NCBI GenBank assembly: GCA_050260055.1
Contig: JBLNBO010000018.1
Location: 4,827 to 68,826, forward strand
Reading direction: 5' to 3'
DNA: 64,000 nt
Source of the DNA: JBLMYQ01 sp050260055
GTDB taxonomy: Bacteria > Bacillota > Clostridia > Acetivibrionales > UBA4821
Every line of letters starts with the position of its first letter. The first letter of the stretch is position 1. Both the position numbers and the translations under genes were made by a program. This document shows, piece after piece, positions 17,363-27,400 of the stretch. The notes under the pieces are model-generated. The model had not been told where the DNA came from, did no database searches, and saw only the letters and a list, made by a program, of their open reading frames with translations.

Positions 17363-18823
17363 ATGAGAAAATCACTTATTCTGGTTCATGATTTTGATGT
17401 TGAGGGAAATATTATTCTGGATATACTGAAAAAGAACCAAGAAGCATTAGGCAAGAATAGTATTGATTATATGCCTTATCCCGGCACAATAGGAACAGAA
17501 TGGAAACAACTGCCAGAGGATATTCAGCAAAGGCTTCAAAACTATGAAGAAGTAATCGGATTAAAGATGCATGGTAACCCTTCTGCCAGCAATTGTCAAA
17601 GCATAGGTACTTATTACCATGATGTAAGCAGAAGACATAAAGGCAGCTCAAAAAATTGTCTGGAACAGCTGCATGATTTTCTAGTTAAAAAATTAGGAGA
17701 AAATGAAAAACTTTCACTGGCAGAAGATCTTATTGGTTCTGAAAGTACAAGCCCAGAACTTATTGAAGGTGCAAAGAAATCTATTGATACAGCATATAAG
17801 CATGATCCCAGATTAATATGTATTAATTTCCCTGGCTCGTCCCAACAGCTAGGTATATTAAACGGCTTAATGGGTCAGAATTACCAGCATTGCGAAAATC
17901 TATTAATAAACTGTTATCAAGACAATAGTGTTGTATTTTATGGGGAAGAAGAAAATGTCAGGAACTTATTTAATAAATTCTCTGGTGGAAAAATTGAAGA
18001 TAGTCAAACCAAATGTGTATATGATTTCCCCGACAATGAATATTTTATCAACGGTGCTCAAACAATTTTAGATTATGTTGAACACCAGGTAATAGGATAC
18101 AATCGATTAGTAACTCAAAGGGATATCCACCAAACTGTTAATTTAGGCGGTATCCAAATACACCAAATATCAGGAGAAGCTTTCCATAAAGCAGCTGCAG
18201 GAGCAAGAAGCACTAATCCCTACGGTACATATTTTGTACTCCGCAAGCCAGAGGAATATGACCTGATGAACTGCCTGGTAGCTAACTCAGGTGCCGGAGG
18301 CTTGGCTGTAAAAGGTAATGAAATTACTTCACTTTTTAAGAATCCTTCAATTGCAGAAAAGGATTCTTTAGGAGCGGCTACATCCTCAACACTAATGGTA
18401 ATGGCTTTAAAAAATGGGGGGAAAGTATTAGATTGCTATGACGGTTTTTTACCTGACTATTATATGAAATTTGGATTTGTTCCAGTAGGATATAAAGAGT
18501 TCAATGATACATGGGCACCTAACGGATGGAATTATGAACGGGATGGCAGACCGAATCTTATCTTCATGCTTCACAGCGGCATACCTCTGATGCAGACTTT
18601 TTGGGAAAATGAAACCGGGAAATTACCCAAATTCAAAGATTATGAGGGTAGAATTCCGAAATTTGAAGACTACGATAGCGCTGTTGAAGCAAGAAATACT
18701 ATATTATCTGATGAAAACAAGATGAAAGAAATCCGGGATATTAGAGAAGAAATCAAGCAGGAAAAATTAAGAATAACACAAGGAAATGCCAAAAAGCGTG
18801 CAAGCGCAGAAAGAGCAATTTAA
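17363..18823 (+). CDS. Unrecognised protein with GNAT-like C-terminal domain, 486 aa
   Basis: ATG at 17363 follows GGGGTGGATTAT; an in-frame GTG nine bases earlier overlaps that site. Residues 1-~250 have no family I recognise and contain no signal peptide or membrane helix. Residues ~285-410 resemble GNAT-like domains seen at the end of some phage MuF and polymorphic-toxin proteins. That region contains GTYFVLR, GGLAVKGNEITSLF, GGKVLDCYDG, YMKFGFVPVG and NDTWAPNGW. The C-terminal ~50 residues are a charged helix. A 55-aa gene follows 14 bp later. A modifying enzyme or toxin is possible; this is inference. Confidence 0.7.
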   Translation: MRKSLILVHDFDVEGNIILDILKKNQEALGKNSIDYMPYPGTIGTEWKQLPEDIQQRLQNYEEVIGLKMHGNPSASNCQSIGTYYHDVSRRHKGSSKNCLEQLHDFLVKKLGENEKLSLAEDLIGSESTSPELIEGAKKSIDTAYKHDPRLICINFPGSSQQLGILNGLMGQNYQHCENLLINCYQDNSVVFYGEEENVRNLFNKFSGGKIEDSQTKCVYDFPDNEYFINGAQTILDYVEHQVIGYNRLVTQRDIHQTVNLGGIQIHQISGEAFHKAAAGARSTNPYGTYFVLRKPEEYDLMNCLVANSGAGGLAVKGNEITSLFKNPSIAEKDSLGAATSSTLMVMALKNGGKVLDCYDGFLPDYYMKFGFVPVGYKEFNDTWAPNGWNYERDGRPNLIFMLHSGIPLMQTFWENETGKLPKFKDYEGRIPKFEDYDSAVEARNTILSDENKMKEIRDIREEIKQEKLRITQGNAKKRASAERAI

Positions 18824-18837
18824 GGGGGGGATTTCAT

Positions 18838-19005
18838 ATGGATAATCAAAGCAAAGAGAATAATGAAAAAGACCTTAATGAATTAAAAACAGTATTATCA
18901 AAGTTTGAAAAAAATGTACGTAATCAATCCCTTAAGGATTATGCAGAGAGATTTGGAATTAAGGATAAAAAAAAGCTTAAAGAAATAGAAAAAAACTTCT
19001 TATAA
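18838..19005 (+). CDS. 55-aa highly charged small protein, partner of the GNAT-like gene
   Basis: ATG at 18838 is preceded by AAGGGGGGGA, a strong ribosome site, 14 bp past the previous stop. About half of its residues are charged, mainly Lys/Glu/Asn, and it is predicted to be helical with no membrane segment. No family is recognised. Tight linkage suggests a partner or antidote to the larger protein, but this is inference. Confidence 0.72.
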   Translation: MDNQSKENNEKDLNELKTVLSKFEKNVRNQSLKDYAERFGIKDKKKLKEIEKNFL

Positions 19006-19039
19006 CCATTTAACTTTAAAAATAAATATGTCTGACCAT

Positions 19040-19074
19040 AAACAGATTCCAGATAATTTGCCTGGAATCTGTTT
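19040..19074 (+). terminator. Hairpin ending the GNAT-like unit
   Basis: Perfect stem AAACAGATTCCAG/CTGGAATCTGTTT with a 9-base loop; only three T are at the end, so termination is likely but not textbook. Confidence 0.6.
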
Positions 19075-19145
19075 AATGCTCCAATTTCTTATTTATGACT
19101 TATCCTGCTCAATTTAAACTTAAATCTATTTATTATAAATTTATG

Positions 19146-20072
19146 CTATATTCCTTTCTCGAATATCTTCAATAATCTTAAAAAGTGATTTGATTCTCTT
19201 AAAACATGATCACCAAGCAAAGGAATAATTATCGATTTGATTTTGCAATTAAGTAGTCCTTGCGTCCCCTGCGTATTAAAGTTCTTTATATCAGTTGTTG
19301 CTTTAAGACTATCCTCAGTGACTTTTGATAGTGGTATAGCCTTTTCCATTGCTTCTTGCGCTTCTTTTGTCAACTCATCAAATTCATTAGCAAAGTTATT
19401 AGCAGTTTCAATAAGTGTCTCTTCTGTTGGGTCAAGTAATCCTCTTATAAACTTTGAGTGTTCTGCCATAATTCTATTCCAGAAAGCTTCCTGTTCAAGG
19501 GCTTCTCTTTGAATATCAATATCCTCTCTTTTTTGAATCCTTTGAATCATTCTCAGGTATAATTTCGCCTCACGTAAAATGTGATCGATTAATAATGGGT
19601 AATTTACAGTAAACATTTTGCAGCTGAGAACATTTGATAATATTACTGTTTTAAACTGTATCAGACCAGCAATTAAGTTCATTGCCTCTTGATTAAGAGC
19701 AAAGACCCGCTGTTCGAGCATCGGGTTAATTGCCATCATACCACCACCCGTTAATCGAACTTCGGCTTGTGTTAGCTCAGTTGGTATTCTAATACCTGTA
19801 AAGTAAGACGAAGCCATTTCTGCCTTTAGCGTGTATGGCGTCACTACTTCGCCTGACTGAAGTACTTCTGGATTAACAACTCCATTGGAAAGTGAAACAG
19901 CTTCTGCTAAAAGTCTATCGAATCTCATTCTAAAAGCATCTGCCTGCTCTGTAAAATTTTTATCCTTTGGTGTAAACCCTGCTTCAAGAAAAAATGAGTG
20001 CTCTTTCATTATTCTGGCAAAGAATAAATGAAGTTCAAGGGATAACCTTACAAATTCCTTACTGGATAGCAT
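19146..20072 (-). CDS. DUF2935 family protein, two hemerythrin-like repeats, 308 aa
   Basis: ATG at 20072 follows ATAGGAGGTTTATT. Two helical repeats each begin with an H/E-containing helix (LHLFFARIMKEHSFFLEAGF in part; EAFWNRIMAEHSKFIRG in part). The recurring R-I-M-x-E-H signature and further H/E pairs (DHILREA, DHVLRES) suggest a metal site. DUF2935 proteins are common in spore-forming Firmicutes; their biochemical role is not established. It is monocistronic with a long untranslated leader. Confidence 0.87.
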   Translation of the reverse strand: MLSSKEFVRLSLELHLFFARIMKEHSFFLEAGFTPKDKNFTEQADAFRMRFDRLLAEAVSLSNGVVNPEVLQSGEVVTPYTLKAEMASSYFTGIRIPTELTQAEVRLTGGGMMAINPMLEQRVFALNQEAMNLIAGLIQFKTVILSNVLSCKMFTVNYPLLIDHILREAKLYLRMIQRIQKREDIDIQREALEQEAFWNRIMAEHSKFIRGLLDPTEETLIETANNFANEFDELTKEAQEAMEKAIPLSKVTEDSLKATTDIKNFNTQGTQGLLNCKIKSIIIPLLGDHVLRESNHFLRLLKIFEKGI

Positions 20073-20359
20073 AATAAACCTCCTATTTCTAAATAACAAA
20101 AGAAAAAAGCCTTTGCTGTCATATTATTAAAAGGTTACATAAAATGTGACATTTATATATCTATCATGTCAAAGATTCTATGCAGCATGACTCAATGCTT
20201 ATAGGAATTGGTTTTCAAAGTAAAAACTAGTAAATTTAAATGCAAATATTTTATGTAGGCCTAGCAAGTCTGGATTGACATTAGCTGCAATGTTTTCATA
20301 TGAATCACCTGATGCTCAAGGCAGGACTAGTAAATCCTGTGCCTGGGTTATGACATACC
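20073..20359 (-). other. Gene-free stretch upstream of the DUF2935 gene with a stable hairpin
   Basis: There is no coding frame of note. On either strand a hairpin forms from CAGGA/TCCTG extended by GGC/GCC (about 20319-20345) around an 8-base loop. It could be the 5' leader of the DUF2935 transcript. I do not recognise a known riboswitch. Confidence 0.4.
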
Positions 20360-20397
20360 AAAAACAAAGAATGTAATTTTCTACGTTCTTTGTTTTT
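20360..20397 (-). terminator. Terminator of the YlbF-family gene
   Basis: Stem AAAAACAAAGAA/TTCTTTGTTTTT-type with U-rich 3' side on the minus strand, 27 bp past the stop. Confidence 0.8.
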
Positions 20398-20423
20398 ATT
20401 GGTTTAACTCATAAACCTTAATA

Positions 20424-20762
20424 TTATTTTTCCTTTAAGCCCTTCTCCAGATGTTCATCAATATTTTTATATATTTTGGATATCAAAATATTGAAATCGT
20501 TTGATGCTTTTAGGTAATTACCCATATCAGGATTTTTTGATAAGATCCCAAATTTGTTTTTTAGCTGCTGCATCCGTACTTCTACTTCCTTTGCTGACAT
20601 TTCTTTAGAGTATAACTGTTTTTGACTCAGACTAAGTTCTTCTATTTCTTTTATTAGATTTGGATTTTTGGAGATAATTGACCTTGCTTGCTTAAGCTTC
20701 GAATATTCTGCTGTTGCTTTTATTGCTTCAGCCAATTCAACTAAACCTTCATTTACATTCAT
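20424..20762 (-). CDS. YlbF/YmcA-family (Com_YlbF) protein, 112 aa
   Basis: ATG at 20762 follows AAGGTGGATTTT. The protein is all-helical and charged, with the family's N-terminal pattern (E-A-I-K-x-T-x-E-Y-x-x-L-x-x-A). A central KNPNLIKEIEEL and a C-terminal SKNPDMGNYLKASNDFN repeat fit the family. In Bacillus, YlbF/YmcA/YaaT form a complex that guides RNase Y and affects sporulation and competence. The exact paralogue cannot be decided here. Confidence 0.82.
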   Translation of the reverse strand: MNVNEGLVELAEAIKATAEYSKLKQARSIISKNPNLIKEIEELSLSQKQLYSKEMSAKEVEVRMQQLKNKFGILSKNPDMGNYLKASNDFNILISKIYKNIDEHLEKGLKEK

Positions 20763-20891
20763 AAAATCCACCTTTTTCAGCAATTTTAAATATTAATAAT
20801 TTCCATTTTATGTTTTATTAATAAAACATGTGAAAAAAAGCTTTTATATAGATTTACATGTAGAAAGAAGGAGAATGAATTTACCTAATGA

Positions 20892-20921
20892 ATAAAAAAT
20901 GGCTTTGTCTAAACAAAGCCA
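20892..20921 (-). terminator. Terminator of the GGM-repeat gene
   Basis: Stem TGGCTTTGT/ACAAAGCCA with a 4-base loop, followed by ATTTTTT on the minus strand. Confidence 0.85.
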
Positions 20922-20991
20922 CAAGAAAATTTTGATTAAAGTTAAGATATTGATATCTAGAATTCTAAAAAAGTGTACTAAACGCTTAATA

Positions 20992-21222
20992 CTAAAAACC
21001 AGTTTCAAATCCACCCATTCCGAATGGTGAAGAACCAAATTCGAAAGATTCAGGCCCAAATGGAAAGAAGCCAAAGCCAAACGGGAAACGACGGCGGAAA
21101 AACGGGAAGTGATGATGAATAAAATGGTGATGGAACACGTGCATACCACCCATACCACCCATACCTCCCATACCTCCCATACCTCCCATACCTCCGAAAG
21201 GCATCATACCAAATTCAGGCAT
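20992..21222 (-). CDS. 76-aa Gly/Met/His/Phe-rich mini-protein with GGM tandem repeat
   Basis: ATG at 21222 follows AAAGGAGGAG, one of the best ribosome sites in the window, and a terminator lies downstream, so I treat this as a real gene. Six GGM triplets are followed by a His-rich segment (HHHFIHHH), a run of Phe/Arg and several FGFGFF/PFG motifs. There is no signal peptide. The composition resembles small coat or metal-binding proteins; no specific family is recognised. Confidence 0.8.
   Translation of the reverse strand: MPEFGMMPFGGMGGMGGMGGMGGMGGMHVFHHHFIHHHFPFFRRRFPFGFGFFPFGPESFEFGSSPFGMGGFETGF
21142..21195 (-). repeat. Six 9-bp tandem repeats encoding Gly-Gly-Met
   Basis: The unit GGAGGTATG (two copies carry GGTGGTATG) repeats six times without interruption. 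It is in frame, so slippage would change the protein by GGM units. Confidence 0.93.
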
Positions 21223-21400
21223 TCTTACTCCTCCTTTAATATTTATGTTTACCTTTTATACTATGTTTGGTTCAACAATGAAGTTACAAATATCATAAGT
21301 TATGTAAATAAACATTAGATAATCTTTTATTATATTCTACTTACTTAGCTAAATTGAAATAATCAATTGGTTCTTTCTTTCATGTGTTTCGATTCTTTGA

Positions 21401-21440
21401 AAAAAGCACCTGCTTCAGCAATAACAAAGCAGGCGCTTTT
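21401..21440 (-). terminator. Terminator of the giant SLH protein gene
   Basis: Stem GCGCCTGCTT/AAGCAGGTGC with an 11-base loop and six T on the minus strand. Confidence 0.9.
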
Positions 21441-21479
21441 ATCAAATTTAATTTTACGTTACCTATAGAATCATTGTGG

Positions 21480-24400
21480 CTATCTACCCAACTTAGATTT
21501 CTGAAGATATGGAAGTCCATCATTTATACTTGGATCAATAGCCCATGTATTATCAAAATCCCATTGGTGTGTTGCATGCCAATTTCCTGATGTAGTAAAG
21601 TTTGAAATATCCTTAAACCATGACAACGCTACACCTGTATTTCCACCAGTTATTGTTCCTCCAACAGATCCCTTAAATGTACCGCTTGTTGTATATGCGT
21701 TATACATTGGCCCTTGAAGAACACCAGCAATACCGCCAACATTAGTACTACCGATAACAGTACTCGTAGCAAAACTACTATAAACTTCTTGGTCTGTGTC
21801 TATTTCCCCAGCTAGCCCACCTACATCATCATGATTTGCAGCAGTTACATTACCTGTTGCATAGCTATTCGAAACAGATCCGGTCATTCCTGATACCAAA
21901 GCTAATTTTCCAAGCAATCCTCCAACTTGAGCATATGCTTCTGCTACTGACGCTCCATTACCAAGTACTGTACATCTACTATAGCAATCTTTTATCGTAC
22001 CTCCATGTGAATATCCAAGCAAGCCGCCGGTATTACCGTCTCCACTGACAGTACCTGTTGAATAACAACGTAATATGCTCCCATAGGAAGTCCCAACCAA
22101 TGCACCTGCCATTGCACCTGTTGTATTGTTATGGGCTGAACATGTTATATCAACATTAGTTACACCTAAATCCGTAACCGTACCTGCATTACCGATCACT
22201 CCAAACAACCCTTGGCGAATAGCTGCTGTATTAATACATAGGTTCTCAACTGAGTATCCATTTCCATCATAAGTGCCATTAAACTTATTTGTCATATTAC
22301 CTATCGGTATCCATGTCTCAGAAGTTGTCGGCGACATATCAATATCTGCCGTTTGTTTAAAATACTTTCCACTAAACCCTGTATTAGCTGCGTTATTCGC
22401 AGAAACCCACTTCAAATTAGCAAAACTTGCTATAAGATATGGATCCTCTAACGTCCCTGCCCCAAATGGCTTGGTGCCTATTGTCCACTGTGCTGTGTAG
22501 GTTGTATCGTGGTCAGGCATAGTGTCCACCACCACAGGGTCCCAACCATCAAAGGTGTAAACTGCTCTTGTTACTGTGGGAGCATCGATTGAAGCGCCGT
22601 ACTTCACGCTTTCACTAGTTCCGCCAATACCACCATTGGCGTCAAACGTCAGGGTATAGCTGTTTCGGGTGTAGTTATAATTAACCACTCTACTGCCGTC
22701 TCCCGTTACTGTTACTGTCTGTGTAGAAGGCGCTGTGAAGCCGGCATAATTTTTGACGGCAGGCGTCACATCAGCTCCTATAGTGCCAGTGAGGTTTCCT
22801 GTTTCATACAGCGTATAATTCTCATCATCCAAATTCTGCTGATAATGATTAACCGCGTATGCTGCATTTCCATTCCCTGTCCACTGGGCAATATAGGTTG
22901 TGTCTTCCCCGGGCATAGTGTCCGCCACCGCAGGGTCCCAACCATAAAAGGTGTAAACTGCGCTTGTGACTGTGGGGGCATCGATTGAAGCGCCATACTT
23001 CACGCTTTCACTTGTTCCGCCAGTACCGCCATTGGCGTCAAACGTCAGAATGTAACTGTTTCGGGTATAATTATAATTAATCTCTGTACTGCCATCTGCT
23101 AAGATACTTACAGTTTGGGCAGAAGGTGCTGTGAAGCCGGTATAATTTTTGACAGCAGGTGTTACATCGACATCAGCAGTACCAGTGAGGTTTTCTGTTT
23201 CATGCAGCGTATAATCCTCATCATCCAAATTCTGCTGATAATGATTAACCGTGTATGCTATATTTTCATTTGCTGTCCACTGGGCGGTGTAAGTAGTGTT
23301 TGCCGCCGGCATAGTGTCCACCACCGCAGGATTCCAACCGTTAAAGGTATAACCTGTTCTAGTTACTGTCGGAGCGGAGATGGCCGCGCCGTACTTCACG
23401 CTGTTACTGGTTCCGCCAGTACCGCCATTAGCGTCAAACGTCAGGGTATAGCTGTTTCGGGTGTAGTTATAATTAACCACTCTACTGCCATCTGCAATTA
23501 TAGTTACTGTCTGTGTCGAAGGTGCTGTGAATCCGGTATAGTTCTTAACGGCAGGCGTAATGCTACCACCGGTGGCACCGGTAAGGTTTTGTGTTTCATA
23601 TAGCGTATAGTTGTTGTCAGCAAGATTTTGCTGGTAATGCTTAACCGTGTACGCTGTATTCGTTTTTGCTGTCCATTTAGCGTAGAGGGTTTGCACAGAA
23701 GCAATACTGGCTGTGGTTGTCGACGTTATCTGTGTTCCTGTTCCATTATCGCCGATTTCGATTGTGTACCAACCGTTAAAGGTATATCCTGTCCTTGTTG
23801 GAACGGGCAGTACACCATAGGCAGAGCCGTTGGTGACGGCAATGCTGTTGCACGATGAGCCACTATTAGAATCGAATGAAACGGTATATGTGTTTGCCGT
23901 CCATTGGGCCGTATATGTTGTGTTCACCGCCGGCATGGTTGCAGCCGCTACAGGATTCCAACCATTAAAGGTATAACCTGTTTTGGTTACTGATGGGGCT
24001 GAGATGGACGCGCCGTACTTGACAGTCTTTACAATATCATCCCCTCCGTTTACGGGCTTGAATGTCAGGGTGTAGCTGTTTCGGGTGTAATAATAATTAA
24101 CCTCTCTACTGCCGTCTGCAGTTATAGTTACTGTCTGTGTCGAAGGTGCGGTAAAACCAGTATAATTTTTGACATCGGGCGTTACAGCAACGCCGGTAGT
24201 ACCAGTAAAGCTTTCTGTTTTATAAAGTACGTAGCTGCTGCTATTGGCTACATCCTGCTGATGGTGATTTACCTTGTACGCCGTATTCGTGTTCGCCGTC
24301 CACTTCGCATAGAGTGTTATGTCTTCCCAGCCCATTCTCGAGAATGTATAGGCCTTTGTTAGTTGTTCATCACTATACCAGCCATCAAAAGTATATCCGG

Positions 24401-27400
24401 TTTTTGTAGGAGGATTCGGCGCGGTCACGATAGCGCCAAACTTCTTTGTTATACTGCTCACCCCACTGCCTCCATTACTGTCAAAAGTAATCGTATAACC
24501 ACCATCGTCTAGATCATCCCAAATCAGATGGAAAGTACGCGCGATAGGTATTGAGGAGAAAGCCAACGAGGAGTCTTTCCATCTTACTGTCATATCACAT
24601 TTCATTAAGTGTATGTTATCAGGCACATTCACCAGTACCTTGTTTCCGATTCGACCAAAGTTGCTGTTGGAGAAGGTAATATCATAATCGCTGACGGAAT
24701 AGGTCTTTTTGGAAATGTCACCCTCTTTGAGATCCAGATAAGTCATATCAAACATGCTGTCCGGCAGGGTATAGACTCTAACCTTATCTTTCAGACTTAT
24801 ACCATCAGTATTTTTATATGCAAAATCATACACATCATATCTATCTCCGACGGTTAGCAATGGCCATTCGCCTGAATACAACGTCGGATTGTATTGAAAC
24901 GTTCCTGTTAATACCTGCGCCTTGAAGTTTATTTCCAGATAGCAACCCAGTTCCACATAAAGCGCACCCGACTTTTTTGATTTCTTGACACCGTTTACAG
25001 ATTCCACCTCATAGAAGAAATAGCCGTAGAGATTGGTATAAACGCCTGCCTCCGCCGTTAGTCCAACGCTATCCAAGTCTGTGGAGAACAGACCGACTGA
25101 AAATTCCAGGCAAATTCCAGCCCTAAGTCCCAAACTGCCCATGACATAGAACTGGAAATCATATGTTTCGTCCATGAGATCCAAAGTACTGCTACCTGCA
25201 TCCATAGCTATGACATCCGCCCAGAAGCTGTAGCGGGTACCGCTCTTGTATTCAAAATTTAAGCCAAGAGCTACATTGATGTTCGCGCTTACCACAAAAT
25301 CGACGGAGGTTTTGATTTGAACAACGCCCAAAAGCAAACTCTGAGTACTTTCGCTAATATTTTGGGTGAAAATCGTTATCCAATCACTTTCATTCTCCAT
25401 CATATTGCCGTATGTTTCAAATAGATCCTGGACCCCTGCTGTTATATCACTGGTTTTAGTATATGCCAGAATATCCTGTATCTCCTGTGAAATATCAAGC
25501 ACTTGAGTATCAGAAGCAGATTTGACCGTAGCATTGAGACTGATACCGGTGAAATCATAGACGTCAATGTCGGCACTTACCTTGTATTCGCTGATGTATG
25601 GAATAAAACCCCACAGATAATCCCATTCCGTCTCAGCGGATGCATTGACAGACATATCCAGCTCCTCCACAAAGGTGGCTGTCATACTGATATTTACTGC
25701 GGTATTATTTCCGGTGTCTACCGGGATATTAAAGCTTACTTCGACTGCACACCGTACACCGTCACTCAATTCTTCGGTATCGTCGCTGATGTCCACGTTT
25801 ACATGCAAGTCTTCTATCCCTGAACCATCTTCAGCCATAAGTTTAAATTTACTCATGTCAGCTTTAGAACCATCAGGCATCAAAATAGAATACGACTCAA
25901 GGTTGGCTCCATCTCCTGCAAGCTTCTTAAATCCTTCTGTTGACATTGCAGCCTTGATCATGCATACCGCAGCCTTATTGGCAAAGCCACTGGCAAACAC
26001 CTGCTGTTTGATTTTCTCTTTTAAGGCTTGGACATTGACACCCTCGAGCAAAGTATTTCCATCGATATTATTTTTTGAGTAGTAATCAAGGGACTCCTTC
26101 ATATCACTCTTTGTTGTCTTTGTGAAGGCGACACTCAACGTTTCGCCGTCCGAGGTAACTGAAGTAACCTTGCCGTAGGTGACATCACTATCTGTTCCAT
26201 GGCTCAAATCAGAAGTGGTATAAAGGGCCAGATAGTCACCTTTATCAATTGTAGTGTCTGCATTCAAACCCATTTCTGAAAACTCCGAGAAATCCAGGTC
26301 GGATATTGATATTGAAAATGAGCCTGATGTAGTATCAGATATGTAGTTCGTGAGTTCGTTATCCTCACCGGCATAAATCGGAAGAACGTCAGGTAGGAAG
26401 AGGACTTTTTTTGAATCAGCGTCAGAGTAGCCGACTGTGGTTCCGTTAACATTCGTTACCTGGATATATGCGATGTCGTCATCCAGGTAAGGCGCATCAT
26501 CACCGACTTCAGGTTTAGCACCGCTGTATATGCACAGCACATCACCGGTTTTCAAAGCATTACCCCCGTTGTAGGTAAAGGTACCGGTGTTGGACTCTTT
26601 ATTTCCACTTTCATTATCCGTCACCTTTACCAAAGGTACAGATAGCGCGTCCACCTCTGTTCCATTCTTGATAATGTTGGACAAGTCGCTACTTGGTATG
26701 TAAATAATGCCTTCGTTCATCTCAAGATTGAAACTTTCTTGCTTTTTTATAGTGAAGGAACAAGTGCGTATTGTATCGTTTTTGCCGGAAAAGCCTAATA
26801 CATCATCATTCAAGGTAAGCTTATAAGAGGCTCCCTCAGTGAATCCGCCATTCGCAGTAACAGAAAAGACGCCATTGCTACCGGTAACCTCAAGGTTTAC
26901 GGCTTCCGAGCCATCCATGGTTTCCAGCGTAATACCCGATTTCACGGTATTAGCAGTCATGGAGCTATCAGAAGCAACTATAGTAAATGTGAGGTCCGAT
27001 TCCTGATCTGCCAGGGCGTAGGAGTCGTCCTGTTCCAGCTCCGGGGCACCCTCTATAACCATATATTTTGCGTAAAGAGTAATGTTAGAATTTATGGTAT
27101 CCTCTTCGGAGAACTTGTCACCCTGGAGACTTGAATCAGTGTACCAGCCCAAGAAAATGGCATTAGTCTTTTGCGGGGACGGCAAGCTGGAAAGCGTTCT
27201 GCCTTTGATCACAGATACAGAAGCAACATCAGTGCCACCGTTTGAGTCAAACGTAACTGTATAGTGTATCGTTGAACCACCGCCAGTGCCCCCGGTGCTA
27301 CCGGAGGTGCCGTTGTTGGGAAGAGGCATTGAAGTTGGTTCGGCAGCTTTTTCTTCTTTCCAGGTTTCCACCCTTTCGTTGGTCCGCATACTGAAGGTAG

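Noticed and set aside
20844..21158. 104-codon minus-strand frame overlapping the GGM gene
   Set aside because: No ribosome site; it overlaps a gene with strong signals and runs through that gene's terminator.
21142..21195. CRISPR-like short repeat array
   Set aside because: The 9-bp units have no spacers and encode GGM in frame; no cas genes are present. The 396-bp repeats are also coding.
23115..23603. Plus-strand frame inside the adhesin repeats
   Set aside because: It is an antisense shadow repeated with the 396-bp period.
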